A DNA stretch of 64,000 bases from Candidatus Obscuribacterales bacterium (lineage in GTDB: Bacteria > Cyanobacteriota > Vampirovibrionia > Obscuribacterales > Obscuribacteraceae): the NCBI GenBank assembly GCA_019745415.1, contig JAIETF010000032.1, forward strand, positions 26,876 through 90,875. Reading direction: 5' to 3'. Below are positions 26,332-34,774 of the stretch, piece after piece. Position 1 is the first letter of the stretch. Every line of letters starts with the position of its first letter. The translations under genes were made by a program, and so were the position numbers. Below the pieces are notes generated by a model. It saw only the letters and a list, made by a program, of their open reading frames with translations. It was not told the origin of the DNA and ran no database searches.

Positions 26332-27021
26332 ATGAGAATCATCGGTACCGCTGCCTGTCCTGCCTGTGCCATCGCCGGCCATGACGGTGACTCCTGCCGC
26401 GCCAACCTCCTCGACAATCAGCACGTCGCCTGCTACACCTGTGGCAGCATCACGGCTGTTCCGTCGCAGAAGGATCGCCAGGTCTTCGCCGCCAAGCCCG
26501 CAGCCATCAAGAGCATCATCGCCAATCTCATCCGTTCTCGCGCAGCCGATGCCCCCGGGCTCAAGCTCTCTTGCGAACGTGACGGAATCGGCGAGATCTC
26601 CACTGATCGTGCTGCTGCCGCCGTCGCTCACGGCTCTGTCGATGCCCTCCTCGAGGCCGACTCCATCGTCACCATGGTCTTCGCCAGCGAAGACCCGACC
26701 GCTCGCCTCGAGCTGAGCTACAACAAGAACGCGATCGACTCCGTGTCGGCGTCCGCTTTCGGCATTCTGCACAAGGGCGGATTCCCGCTCAGCCAGGAAG
26801 CCGAGAAGGACGCACCGTCCACGCAGTTCGATCAGTATCTGCGCAGCCGCGGATGTCCGCCTGACCTGGCTGCTGCCTGTGGTCGGCTGCTCCTGTCCGG
26901 CTTCACCGTCAAGCACAGCAACCTGAACGACAGGCTCTGCCGTGTTCTGCTCTCTTTCATCGACCCTGCCGATGGCGGCCAGTCGGTGGAAGTGAAGGCG
27001 GAAGTCACCTACTGTCTGTAA
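26332..27021 (+). CDS. Hypothetical protein with N-terminal zinc ribbon
   Basis: The 229-residue protein starts after AAGGAG. The first 40 residues hold 'CPAC' and 'CYTC' (plus one Cys between), a Cys4 zinc ribbon. The rest is mixed helix and strand with no domain I can name; 'IVTMVFASEDPTARLELSYN' looks like a beta pair. No signal peptide is present. It heads a same-strand cluster with a HAD protein, TruD and a 71-residue protein, all with the same strong C/G-ending codon use. A nucleic acid or translation-related role is possible by context only. Confidence 0.72.
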   Translation: MRIIGTAACPACAIAGHDGDSCRANLLDNQHVACYTCGSITAVPSQKDRQVFAAKPAAIKSIIANLIRSRAADAPGLKLSCERDGIGEISTDRAAAAVAHGSVDALLEADSIVTMVFASEDPTARLELSYNKNAIDSVSASAFGILHKGGFPLSQEAEKDAPSTQFDQYLRSRGCPPDLAAACGRLLLSGFTVKHSNLNDRLCRVLLSFIDPADGGQSVEVKAEVTYCL

Positions 27022-27231
27022 GCGACTTCCGTAACCCGGGACGAGAAGAGAAGCCGTTCTCAACGTGAGAGCGGCGCTTGCCCGATCCCGTTTACAGCCT
27101 TTCGGAATCTGCTCCAACACCGGAGTCTCCGCAATGGACGTTCAAAGTATCAATCCAGTCTGTAACCCTCGGGTCCAGCGCATGTTCTGGCGTGCGAACT
27201 GCCCGACAACCGCATATGGAAGGAGCTCACC

Positions 27232-27999
27232 ATGACTCCATCAAATGGTATTGCTATCAAACCCTGGTCGACCTCGGAAGCACCGAAGGTCATCTGGTGG
27301 GACCTCTGGGGGACAATCGCTCGTTCGGACAACCGCGAGCCGATCTTGCACCTCCAGCGCATCCTCAAGCTGCATACGGACACAATCGACTTGCGCAACA
27401 TCAAGTCGGTTGACCCAGACTTCCTGAAAGTCTGTCTGACCACCAATATCCCGCATCCGAACCGCAAGGGTGAACAAGACCCGGTCGGCTTCCTGCGCGC
27501 GGTGGCTCGTCCGTTCAACCTCTCGGTTGAGCCTGAAATGGTGCCCGAATTCAGTGAAGTGACGCACAAGGAATCGCAGTGCGTGCTTCTCTTCGTGGAC
27601 TCCCGCAAGGTCCTCAAGAAGCTGAAGGCGGCTGGTTTCAACCATGGACTCATCTCCAATCTCTGGGGATTCCCGGTCAAGGCGCTCTTCGACGAAGAGA
27701 GCCTTGGCAAGTTCATTCCTGAAGAACTGCGGGTGTACAGCTTCGAAGAAGGCTTCGCAAAGCCCGACATCAGGCTGTTCCGGCGCGCATGCGAACGCGC
27801 TGGCGTCAAGCCGGAGGATTGCCTGATGATCGGCGATCACCTGGAAAACGACATCCTGCCTGCCCGCGAGCTCGGCATGCGCACGGTCCTCATCGACCGC
27901 GAGCATGTCTACAGCCCGGAAGAAGTACCGGCGGACACGCTCCACATCGACAAGATGGAGACGCTGCTGGACTACCTGCCCGTGGACCCCAACGTCTAA
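27232..27999 (+). CDS. HAD-superfamily hydrolase with DxW active-site variant
   Basis: AAGGAG lies six bases before the ATG. The 255-residue protein has the HAD nucleophile motif as 'WWDLWGTI', so the second Asp (general acid/base) is replaced by Trp, as in some HAD subgroups. The second motif is 'GLISNLWG', the Lys motif 'FAKPDIRLF' and the acidic motif 'MIGDHLENDI'. The insert between the first two forms a helical cap. The substrate is unknown, and loss of the second Asp may slow or alter phosphatase activity. It follows the zinc-ribbon gene by 210 bases and precedes truD by 157. Confidence 0.85.
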   Translation: MTPSNGIAIKPWSTSEAPKVIWWDLWGTIARSDNREPILHLQRILKLHTDTIDLRNIKSVDPDFLKVCLTTNIPHPNRKGEQDPVGFLRAVARPFNLSVEPEMVPEFSEVTHKESQCVLLFVDSRKVLKKLKAAGFNHGLISNLWGFPVKALFDEESLGKFIPEELRVYSFEEGFAKPDIRLFRRACERAGVKPEDCLMIGDHLENDILPARELGMRTVLIDREHVYSPEEVPADTLHIDKMETLLDYLPVDPNV

Positions 28000-28156
28000 G
28001 CAGGTTGCTTCATTCCCCTGTTGGAAGTCTGACGGATTGTTCGCCGAGCGCGACATCTGGTCTGGACACGGTGACCGCAAACTGCGGTTGCTGACTTCCG
28101 CTCTGTCCTAACTACTGGGCCGACAAGCATCGGCTCTCAAACACAGAGGTGTAATC

Positions 28157-29596
28157 ATGGATACCGTTATCTCTGATAAGGCTGCCCGTACCGGTTTCGG
28201 ATTCCTCCCGACCGAACAGCTGCGGCGTTATGCTGGTGACCACTCGGTGGTGCCGGCGTTCCACAAGGCTGACGCGTCGCACTTCATCGTGCAGGAGTTC
28301 CACCGCTACGGCATGCTCACGGCCACTACCCGGCCGGACTTCACTCCCGAACAGATGGAGAAGTTCACCGGGCGGTACGTGGCGTTCACGCTCGTCAAGT
28401 GCCGGCTCACTTCCTCGGCTGCCGCCCGCAAGGTGGCGAACGACCTGAGGATTCCGGCCAACAAGATCACCATGGCAGGCAACAAGGACCGCACGGCCCG
28501 CACTGCTCAGATGGTGGTCATCTCCGACCCGACGGTGGACATCGACGCGGTGCGTCGCCACGCCACCCCGGACGAGCGCATGCTCCGTGAGCACGGCTAC
28601 TTCATCAAGGACGTCCGTCGGCACGACCGGGTGCTCAGGAAGGGGTTCCTGGAAGGGAACAGCTTCACGCTCCAGGTCGGGCTGCCGGGCATGAAGAAGG
28701 CGGCGATCGACGAATACCTGTCGCCGCGTCTCAAGTCCATCACCTATGTACAGAACGACCAAGAGACCGTGGTGATGCCCAACTTCTTCGGGCGTCAGCG
28801 TCTCGGTCGCCGGCAGAACCTGCTCGGCGTCGGCCTCGACTTCATCACCATGGGGTCGGAAGCCGGAGTCAAGCGCTTCTGCTGCGAACTGGTCGAGGAG
28901 AATGACCATCCCCTCGCCAACGAACTGCGGCGCAAGCTGTCGGCGCTCTGGGCTCAGGCGGAAGAGACCGCCCGCGCCAAGGGTCAGTCGGTGGCCGAGC
29001 AGAGCTGGGACTTCATCGAGATGCAGCGCATCTTGGAAGAGCCTCAGCCGAGCTACCGCGGCAGCCGTTCCTTCCGTCGTCCGGCTTACGAGCCGGCGAA
29101 CATGTTCATCGAGCACAAGCTGATCTCGAAGATCATCGAGACCCGCAACATCGAGAAGGCGTTCCTCGAGATGCGGGATGATGTCAGCCTGTGGGTCGGC
29201 GCGTACCAGGCATTCTGGTTCAACCAGGTGTTGGCGCGCGTTCTCGATGGGCAGATTCCGCTTTCCGCCTTGGAAGTGGACCGTCGCACCGGCGAACCCG
29301 TCATCCCGCTCTACTTCGCGGGTGACGAAGCCAGTGTGAAGTGGTACGAGCGTTGGATGCCCGAAGCCATCCCGTCCAGGATCGATCCGGTGGTGCGCAG
29401 GCACTTCCTGACGAACCAGGACGGAAGCCCGGGTCCGCGCCGTCCGTCGCACGTGCGCGTGGGCGAACTGAAGACGTTGGCCCGCGACGAATCCATCCAG
29501 CTCACCTTCGCTCTGCGTCGGGGAGCCTACGCGACCACCTTCCTGTCGTTGCTGTTCAACCTGGACGGCAAGGACTGGGAAGTGCTGGACAAGTAA
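28157..29596 (+). CDS. truD: tRNA pseudouridine(13) synthase TruD family
   Basis: The 479-residue protein carries the TruD signatures: 'FIVQEF' near residue 43, the catalytic Asp111 in 'AGNKDRTA', and 'PNFFGRQRLG' in the catalytic core, with the TRUD insertion domain after it. TruD makes pseudouridine at position 13 of some tRNAs. It is longer than E. coli TruD (349 residues), mainly in the insertion and C-terminal parts, in the range of archaeal and eukaryotic Pus7 relatives. The ribosome binding site is GAGGTG. It is third in the 26332-29886 cluster and has very strong C/G-ending codons. Confidence 0.92.
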   Translation: MDTVISDKAARTGFGFLPTEQLRRYAGDHSVVPAFHKADASHFIVQEFHRYGMLTATTRPDFTPEQMEKFTGRYVAFTLVKCRLTSSAAARKVANDLRIPANKITMAGNKDRTARTAQMVVISDPTVDIDAVRRHATPDERMLREHGYFIKDVRRHDRVLRKGFLEGNSFTLQVGLPGMKKAAIDEYLSPRLKSITYVQNDQETVVMPNFFGRQRLGRRQNLLGVGLDFITMGSEAGVKRFCCELVEENDHPLANELRRKLSALWAQAEETARAKGQSVAEQSWDFIEMQRILEEPQPSYRGSRSFRRPAYEPANMFIEHKLISKIIETRNIEKAFLEMRDDVSLWVGAYQAFWFNQVLARVLDGQIPLSALEVDRRTGEPVIPLYFAGDEASVKWYERWMPEAIPSRIDPVVRRHFLTNQDGSPGPRRPSHVRVGELKTLARDESIQLTFALRRGAYATTFLSLLFNLDGKDWEVLDK

Positions 29597-29670
29597 TCGG
29601 ATGAGTGGCCGGCAAAGTCTGTCGGCTCGCACATAGTCATCAACTCAACATACGTTTCGGAGGTTCTACA

Positions 29671-29886
29671 ATGAACACGAACAGCTGTTACGCGGGACAC
29701 CAGGGCAATGCGCCGGTGATTCCGTCCCTGCTGGCGAGCTCGCTGCTCACCGGCGTCGTCGTCGACAATCACGAGGTCGCGGACACGCGGCGTCAGGTGG
29801 TCGGCGGCTGGCGGCAGGAAGGTTCGTGCGGTGGCCCGTGCACCCGCAACGAACTGATCAAGAAGGCGTTCGGCGACGAGGGCTGA
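29671..29886 (+). CDS. Small cysteine-containing protein, 71 residues
   Basis: A GGAGG ribosome binding site stands seven bases before the ATG at 29671, 74 bases after truD, so the small frame is probably translated. It has one Cys near the N-terminus (NSCYAGH), a hydrophobic middle ('IPSLLASSLLTGVVV') and a C-terminal 'GSCGGPC' followed by a charged helix. I do not recognise the family. It could be a small regulatory or metal-binding protein. A modified peptide precursor is conceivable but no modifying enzyme is nearby. Confidence 0.65.
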   Translation: MNTNSCYAGHQGNAPVIPSLLASSLLTGVVVDNHEVADTRRQVVGGWRQEGSCGGPCTRNELIKKAFGDEG

Positions 29887-29904
29887 TAGCCCTTTTCCCG
29901 GCGG

Positions 29905-29951
29905 AAGGGGGAGGCGGCACTGCTCGTCAAGCGGTGTCGTTCTCCCCCTTT
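29905..29951 (+). terminator. First hairpin after the truD cluster
   Basis: A 9-bp stem (29905-29913 with 29942-29950) stacks on an inner GGCACTGC/GCGGTGTC stem with two G-T pairs. The T run is short (TTT). Confidence 0.65.
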
Positions 29952-29969
29952 GAGGACTAGTTAACCAAG

Positions 29970-30034
29970 GCTGCGGCGCCGATTCGGAGAGGGAAGCGAT
30001 TCCTGATTCGAACGGCGCCTGCAGCATTTTTTTT
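29970..30034 (+). terminator. Strong terminator of the truD cluster
   Basis: A long stem (GCTGCGGCGCCG...CGGCGCC-T-GCAGC, one bulge, plus an inner TTCG/CGAA pairing) is followed by A and eight T (30027-30034). It is the second hairpin in a row. Confidence 0.9.
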
Positions 30035-30300
30035 GAAGAAGAAGATACTATGGTGTATCGTAAAATGCTCGGGTAGCTCGCCTAGCCAAGGGGCTGAACT
30101 ATGAGAGCCATTTTCAGCAACTTTGCTGCATATAGATAGAGATAAGAGCTTCCAGAGCCTAATCTTAAGCAGTAATTTCGTCCTGCCAACATTTATCGAT
30201 TATCTCCTGAAAAGAAGACCCTAAGTAGGTATTTTTCTCGCTGCTATGCCGAATGGCTTAGCGGTGTTGCTTTGCGTATTCTTCAAGAAAGGAAAAGAAA

Positions 30301-31152
30301 TTGAGCCTTGACTCTGAAATCGACCACAACAAAGCAGAACTTTCATTCGAGCAAATGAAGAGTGTGATTGAGCTTTGTCGAAAAGCTGGTTTGAAAGCTG
30401 TAGAGATGCGCGCCGGGGTGGAGATCAGTACCAAGATGTCCGCTGAAGACCTGGTTACCAGTGCCGATAAGGCCGTTTCCGCCCTACTCATCGAGGAGCT
30501 GACCAAGCTCTTTCCTTCCGACCTTGTTCTTTCAGAAGAAGCCCCATGGCAGAGTGCAGATGACGGTCGGCGTCGTTGGATTGTCGATCCCATCGACGGC
30601 ACCAAGTACTACGTGGACGGCTCCGGTAAGTATTGTGTCATGGCTGGACTTGTAGTTAGCGGGCGCGAAGTCTTCGGCGCATTCTACATTCCCGCCAAAG
30701 ATGAAGGTTTCTTTGGTGGTCCTGGTCTGGGCGTTTATCACCTCAAGGACGGGCTAGTGCAGAAGCTGGCAAAGTTGCAAACGATGCCAACCGCTTTACC
30801 CAAGCAAGGCAAGGTGCGCATCATGGTCAGTCGCAACGATCTAAAGGCCAACTCATGGCTGGAAAATCTTGAGGCAGTGGAAATTGTGCTGGCTTCCAGC
30901 ATTGGTTATGATGTCTTTGAGTTGCACAATGGTCTGGCCGACTTGTTCGTCCATATTCGCCCCACCTTGGGCTACTGGGATACGGCTGCATCTTGTGCTG
31001 TGGCTCAAGAATTGGGCTTTGAAGTCGGCACCGAGAGCGATGATTTCATCAGCTACGGCTACGATAATCCGACCCATCTATGCCAGGTGATTATTGGCAA
31101 TGCCGGGGCGCTCTCTTACTGGCGCCAGCTGTTCAAAGCAGAAGGGCGCTAG
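30301..31152 (+). CDS. Inositol monophosphatase/CysQ-family phosphatase
   Basis: The 283-residue protein has the family's metal sites: Glu-Glu in 'LVLSEEAPW', 'WIVDPIDGTKYY' and the late 'GYWDTAAS'. An early 'DLVTSADKAVS' is the usual strand-helix. Members remove 3'-phosphate from PAP(S) or dephosphorylate inositol phosphates; the substrate is not resolved here, but CysQ-like PAP phosphatase is likely. The start is a TTG at 30301 with AGGA seven bases upstream. The first in-frame ATG (30355) would cut into the first helix. It is a single gene followed by a terminator. Confidence 0.87.
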   Translation: MSLDSEIDHNKAELSFEQMKSVIELCRKAGLKAVEMRAGVEISTKMSAEDLVTSADKAVSALLIEELTKLFPSDLVLSEEAPWQSADDGRRRWIVDPIDGTKYYVDGSGKYCVMAGLVVSGREVFGAFYIPAKDEGFFGGPGLGVYHLKDGLVQKLAKLQTMPTALPKQGKVRIMVSRNDLKANSWLENLEAVEIVLASSIGYDVFELHNGLADLFVHIRPTLGYWDTAASCAVAQELGFEVGTESDDFISYGYDNPTHLCQVIIGNAGALSYWRQLFKAEGR

Positions 31153-31189
31153 TTGGGCATTTTCCAGCTAGAAGCAGTCAATTAGTTGC

Positions 31190-31225
31190 TTGCTCGGTCG
31201 ACATTAGACGATGTCGACCGGGCAA
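31190..31225 (+). terminator. Terminator of the CysQ-like gene
   Basis: A 15-bp stem with one T-G pair (31190-31204 with 31211-31225) and a six-base loop is followed by CTTTGGCTTT. Confidence 0.75.
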
Positions 31226-31555
31226 CTTTGGCTTTGCATGAAGATTCTCGGGAATAGTTTCTTTTTTGTTTTTTTTTGAGAAGTTATACTATAAGGTGTA
31301 AAAATAAGACGCCAATTTATTTCAGGGTCTTGTTAGATCAACCATTGCGCCGGTACTCCTAAGGTTGGGTCGAGTAATCGCATCAGTGTAGATGCGGAGA
31401 ACCTGTTTTGCTTGGTGGAGAACCTTTCATAAACCAGGACAAAGGCGAAAATGCAGGCAATTTAGGATAACTCGTCTATCTTTGCCGGGGGGATAAACAG
31501 AGTTTGGACATGGTTGTTTTCGCTTTTGAGTTAATTATTATAAGCAATAGTATAA

Positions 31556-31600
31556 TAAGCAAAAAAGAAAGAGATGATCGCCTAAGCAATCATCCCTTTC
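31556..31600 (-). terminator. Terminator of the ZIP transporter gene
   Basis: The stem GAAAGaGATGAT.../...ATCATCcCTTTC (31567-31578 with 31589-31600) has one mismatch. On the minus strand a CTTTTTT run follows. Confidence 0.8.
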
Positions 31601-31632
31601 GGTCCCAGTCCACAGTCCAGCTGAGGTTTAGC

Positions 31633-32403
31633 TCAGTGGCTGTGTTCCAGAAGCAGCAAAGCTGCCATCAGCGCCGTGCCGAGCAGGGCGATGAAGAGGT
31701 GGAAGAACGAGTTCTTCAGGTCGGAGTGCTGACGGATGGACGGCACCAGAGAAGATCCGACCATGTAGAGGAAGGCGCCTGCAGCCACCGGACCCATGAT
31801 GAGCGGAAAAGTCTCGACCATGGAACCGAAGAAGTAAGCCAGGAATACGCCAACCACTGAGACCAGGCCGCTGAGCAGGTTCATCACCACAGCGCGCTTC
31901 TTGCTCATGCCGGAATGAACCAGGACGGCAAAGTCGCCAAGTTCGATGGGGATTTCGTGCAGAAGCACCGCCAACGTCGTAGCCAGACCGACGGCGGGGT
32001 CGAGCAGGAAGGCTGCACCGATGATCAAGCCGTCGGTGAGGTTCTCGATGGCATCGCCAATGAGAACCATGTAGCCGACCGGCTTGACCAGATGAGTATC
32101 GTGCTTGCCCACCGAATGCAGGAAGAGGTCGATGGCGAAGAAGATGAAGAATCCCAGCACCACCAACCCGGCGATGAAATGCAGGTCGAAACCCAACTCC
32201 TGATGCTCGAGGATGTGCTCGATCGATTCGGGAATGAGGTGCAAAACTGCATTTCCGACCATGGTGCCGGCTGCCAGGCTGAGAAAGATTGGGGTGAGGC
32301 GTTCGGTTGATTTCTGGGTGGCGGAGAGAAAGAATGCGCCGACCAGCGAGACCAAGCTCACCGCCACGGCGGCAAGAACGCCGTAGATAAGAAGCATGTT
32401 CAT
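31633..32403 (-). CDS. ZIP-family divalent metal transporter
   Basis: The 256-residue protein has about eight membrane helices. The metal path motifs of ZIP are visible as 'GDAIENLTDGLIIG' in helix 4 and 'VLLHEIPIELGDFAVL' in helix 5. A His-containing loop ('EHILEHQELGFDLHF' and 'GKHDTHLV') lies between helices 2 and 4. ZIP proteins bring zinc, iron or manganese into the cytosol. AAGGA lies eight bases before the first ATG; a second ATG two codons later is also possible. It is a single gene. Confidence 0.93.
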   Translation of the reverse strand: MNMLLIYGVLAAVAVSLVSLVGAFFLSATQKSTERLTPIFLSLAAGTMVGNAVLHLIPESIEHILEHQELGFDLHFIAGLVVLGFFIFFAIDLFLHSVGKHDTHLVKPVGYMVLIGDAIENLTDGLIIGAAFLLDPAVGLATTLAVLLHEIPIELGDFAVLVHSGMSKKRAVVMNLLSGLVSVVGVFLAYFFGSMVETFPLIMGPVAAGAFLYMVGSSLVPSIRQHSDLKNSFFHLFIALLGTALMAALLLLEHSH

Positions 32404-33195
32404 AACAGGTTTCCTTAGTTGTTTCGCCGGACCAGAGCGTGCTAGTCAACCATCGTGTCTCATGTGGACTGGGACCGATAGAGCTTATGCAGGCTAGTGG
32501 TTTTGTTCGGGAATGAGCGTGAGCTCTTTTGGTTTCCTCGGGCGATTGGTTAAAGGGATGAATGGACCTTTAACATAGGAGAGCGCGGCTAGAGTTCTCA
32601 ACCAGCATGCATTGCAGCCGTTTGTACAGCTTTGCCCCATGGTTCTTGCTGTCGCTCGAGTATTCTCTTGGAACGCCCATATAATTAAGATCCCACCAAA
32701 TTGGCTGGGACATCTTTCTCATTGAGTCTTCTATTAAATTAGAACCGACACATTTAGCGCAGGTTAACTTTAGTCCAGGGAACTTTTTCGCGCTTCGCGA
32801 AGCTGTGAGAATGACAACCGTTTCCAGTGTTCAACGATGACAGATAGTAGTAAGTCGACTCTGATAACAGATAAAATGAAGTTTCTCATTAGAAACTAGA
32901 TAACTGGCTCTGGTGCCGCAATTGACAGCGATATTGCAGCAAATTTATCTGCATGCAATAAATAAGCACTAAGAATAGAATTACCAGCCAAGAAAACTAT
33001 GAAGACTAAGTGCTAAGAATAAGAGTTCAATTTTTCCTTCTCTGCAAAGCATAATAACTCAAGTTCAGTCAGCCCCCAGGTCTAGATAAGTTTTTCGGTC
33101 GAGTTCGTCGGCCTAAACCACATCTAGCTTTTGCGACTGCAGCTGTTTGGCTTGAATCGTTTTGCTTTGTTGAATCCAAACTAAAGGAGCTCCAC
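32404..33195. other. Gene-free spacer between divergent genes
   Basis: About 790 AT-rich bases separate the ZIP transporter and the next membrane protein gene. I see no supported frame, RNA gene or repeat; a ribosome binding site AAAGGAG closes it on the plus side. Confidence 0.4.
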
Positions 33196-33663
33196 ATGGA
33201 GACCATACTCGGACTCGTCTTTTCGAGTCTCATCTACTTGTTCACCTATCAGTTCCTGGCACCCTGGTTCAGCGGCCGTCAGGTGACATTCTCCACTCCA
33301 GACTTCGGACCGAAGTTTCTCTTTGGTTTGCTTATGTCAGTCGGCGGCAACGTCCTCATGGGTCTTGTCGTCTTCACTTTCGCAGTGCTGCTCCTGCCTT
33401 TCTTCCTGGCAACAGCTGCTTCTCCTGGCCCGGTCGTCGGTCTGGGAACAATCGCCCTCGTTGGTCTGGTTGGCCTCATGGGCCTGCAGGTCACCAACTG
33501 GCTCATGACCATGATCGCTGGCAAGATCATGCCCGGCACCATCTCGGTGCCAAATTCCGGCGCTGCCTGGAAGGCTGCTTGGGCTCCCACTCTCTTGGTG
33601 GTGTTGCCTTACCTTCTCTTCGTCTTCTTGCCCATCATTGGCTTCAGCTTGGCTCTGGCTTAG
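33196..33663 (+). CDS. Hypothetical four-helix membrane protein
   Basis: The 155-residue protein has four hydrophobic helices (about residues 3-20, 42-72, 80-105 and 133-155) and is rich in Leu, Gly and Phe. A polar loop with 'SGRQVTFSTPDFGPKF' lies between helices 1 and 2. It starts after AAAGGAG. It is followed after eight bases by the gene at 33672, whose ribosome binding site overlaps this gene's stop, so the two are co-translated. I do not recognise the family. Confidence 0.78.
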   Translation: METILGLVFSSLIYLFTYQFLAPWFSGRQVTFSTPDFGPKFLFGLLMSVGGNVLMGLVVFTFAVLLLPFFLATAASPGPVVGLGTIALVGLVGLMGLQVTNWLMTMIAGKIMPGTISVPNSGAAWKAAWAPTLLVVLPYLLFVFLPIIGFSLALA

Positions 33664-33671
33664 GAGGTCGC

Positions 33672-34745
33672 ATGTCTGAATCCCGAGACGATTTCCAAAC
33701 ACTCTCAGTCACTAAAGCCGATCTAGAAGTCGCCGCTAAGCATGGAGCCATGGCGCCGGCCGACGTCGATTCGCTTTGGCAGGAGCTGACGGCACAGGCT
33801 CGCGCCAGAGGCGGTGTCGTCACCGAAAAGGGCGGTTTTGACCTGGCGCAATTAGCCTGGTATGCAGGCGGCGTCTTAGTCATGATTGCCATGGCCTGGT
33901 TCATGGAGCGCGCCCACAACTTCTTCGGCGTCGGCGGTGTCTTTGGCTTGAGCCTTGCCTATGCTGCTGTATTCGCCTTGCTTGGTAATCGCCTGCGCTT
34001 CCAGCTCGGGCAGAAAACAGCAGGCGGAGTGCTTTTCCTTCTCAGTGTTTTGATGACCCCGGTGGCCACGCTTTCGGGTCTGGAGTTGCTGCAGTTCGCC
34101 GACCGGTTGTCGGCCTCTCAAGTTGCTCTTCTGGCCGAACTGACCACTCTGGGTGCCGGTTTCTTGGTTCTCAGTCGCGTCAAAGTTTCGTTGCTTGCTG
34201 CGCCGGTTTTCGGCTCAATGTGGCTTTTGTCGATGACTGTCGCAGACCTGGTGGCCAGCCCCTATTTCGGTCCCCTCTTCGGCTTTGCCTCTCCGGCCTA
34301 TCTGAAGGTGTCGATGGCTATCGGCCTGGCAATTCTGGCTTTGTCGGTTTATATCGATACCCGGGTTGGGCGTCAGGAAGACTATTCCTGGTGGGGCTAT
34401 CTCTTCGGTACAGCCGCTTTCTGGCTGCCGCTCACCTTCCTCGACAGCGGCGGTGAAGCCGGCAAGTTCTTCTACTTTGCCTTGAATGTGCTCTTCATGT
34501 TGCTTTCGGTGGCGCTGGCCCGCAAGGTCTTCTTGCTTGTCGGTGCGATCGGCTCGGTGTATTACGTGGTGCACCTGCTCATGACCTATTTCACTAATTC
34601 GCTGGCTTTCCCCCTGGCGCTGATGGTTTTCGCCGGCGCAATCTTCTATTTGGGCCTGCTTTATCGTCGGCACAAGCTCGTGCTCGAGGCAAGGCTGCTG
34701 GCTTTCGTGCCGTCGGCTCTGCGTAGCCGTCTGCCGCGGGGCTGA
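33672..34745 (+). CDS. Hypothetical polytopic membrane protein
   Basis: The start at 33672 uses the AGGAGG that overlaps the upstream stop. The 357-residue protein has a polar N-terminal helix pair (about 60 residues, 'LEVAAKHGAMAPADVDSLWQELTAQ') and then nine or ten membrane helices. This layout resembles DUF2157-type proteins, where an N-terminal helical region precedes a multi-helix membrane domain. The transport or enzymatic role is unknown. It lies between the four-helix protein and CorA in one probable operon, so a role in ion or envelope homeostasis is possible. Confidence 0.78.
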   Translation: MSESRDDFQTLSVTKADLEVAAKHGAMAPADVDSLWQELTAQARARGGVVTEKGGFDLAQLAWYAGGVLVMIAMAWFMERAHNFFGVGGVFGLSLAYAAVFALLGNRLRFQLGQKTAGGVLFLLSVLMTPVATLSGLELLQFADRLSASQVALLAELTTLGAGFLVLSRVKVSLLAAPVFGSMWLLSMTVADLVASPYFGPLFGFASPAYLKVSMAIGLAILALSVYIDTRVGRQEDYSWWGYLFGTAAFWLPLTFLDSGGEAGKFFYFALNVLFMLLSVALARKVFLLVGAIGSVYYVVHLLMTYFTNSLAFPLALMVFAGAIFYLGLLYRRHKLVLEARLLAFVPSALRSRLPRG

Positions 34746-34774
34746 AGACTGCAACCTAAGGAGCAGGAGGGTCG

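Noticed and set aside
28112..29632. 506-codon minus-strand frame opposite truD
   Set aside because: The plus strand encodes clear TruD motifs; the other frame has Arg/Val/Leu-rich noise.
29960..30034. tRNA-like GATTCGAAC in the spacer after the truD cluster
   Set aside because: The surrounding bases form a long terminator stem with T8 and cannot make a cloverleaf.
31628..32449. Second frame overlapping the ZIP gene
   Set aside because: The ZIP motifs and membrane helices are all in the other frame; this one is Arg/Gly-rich noise.
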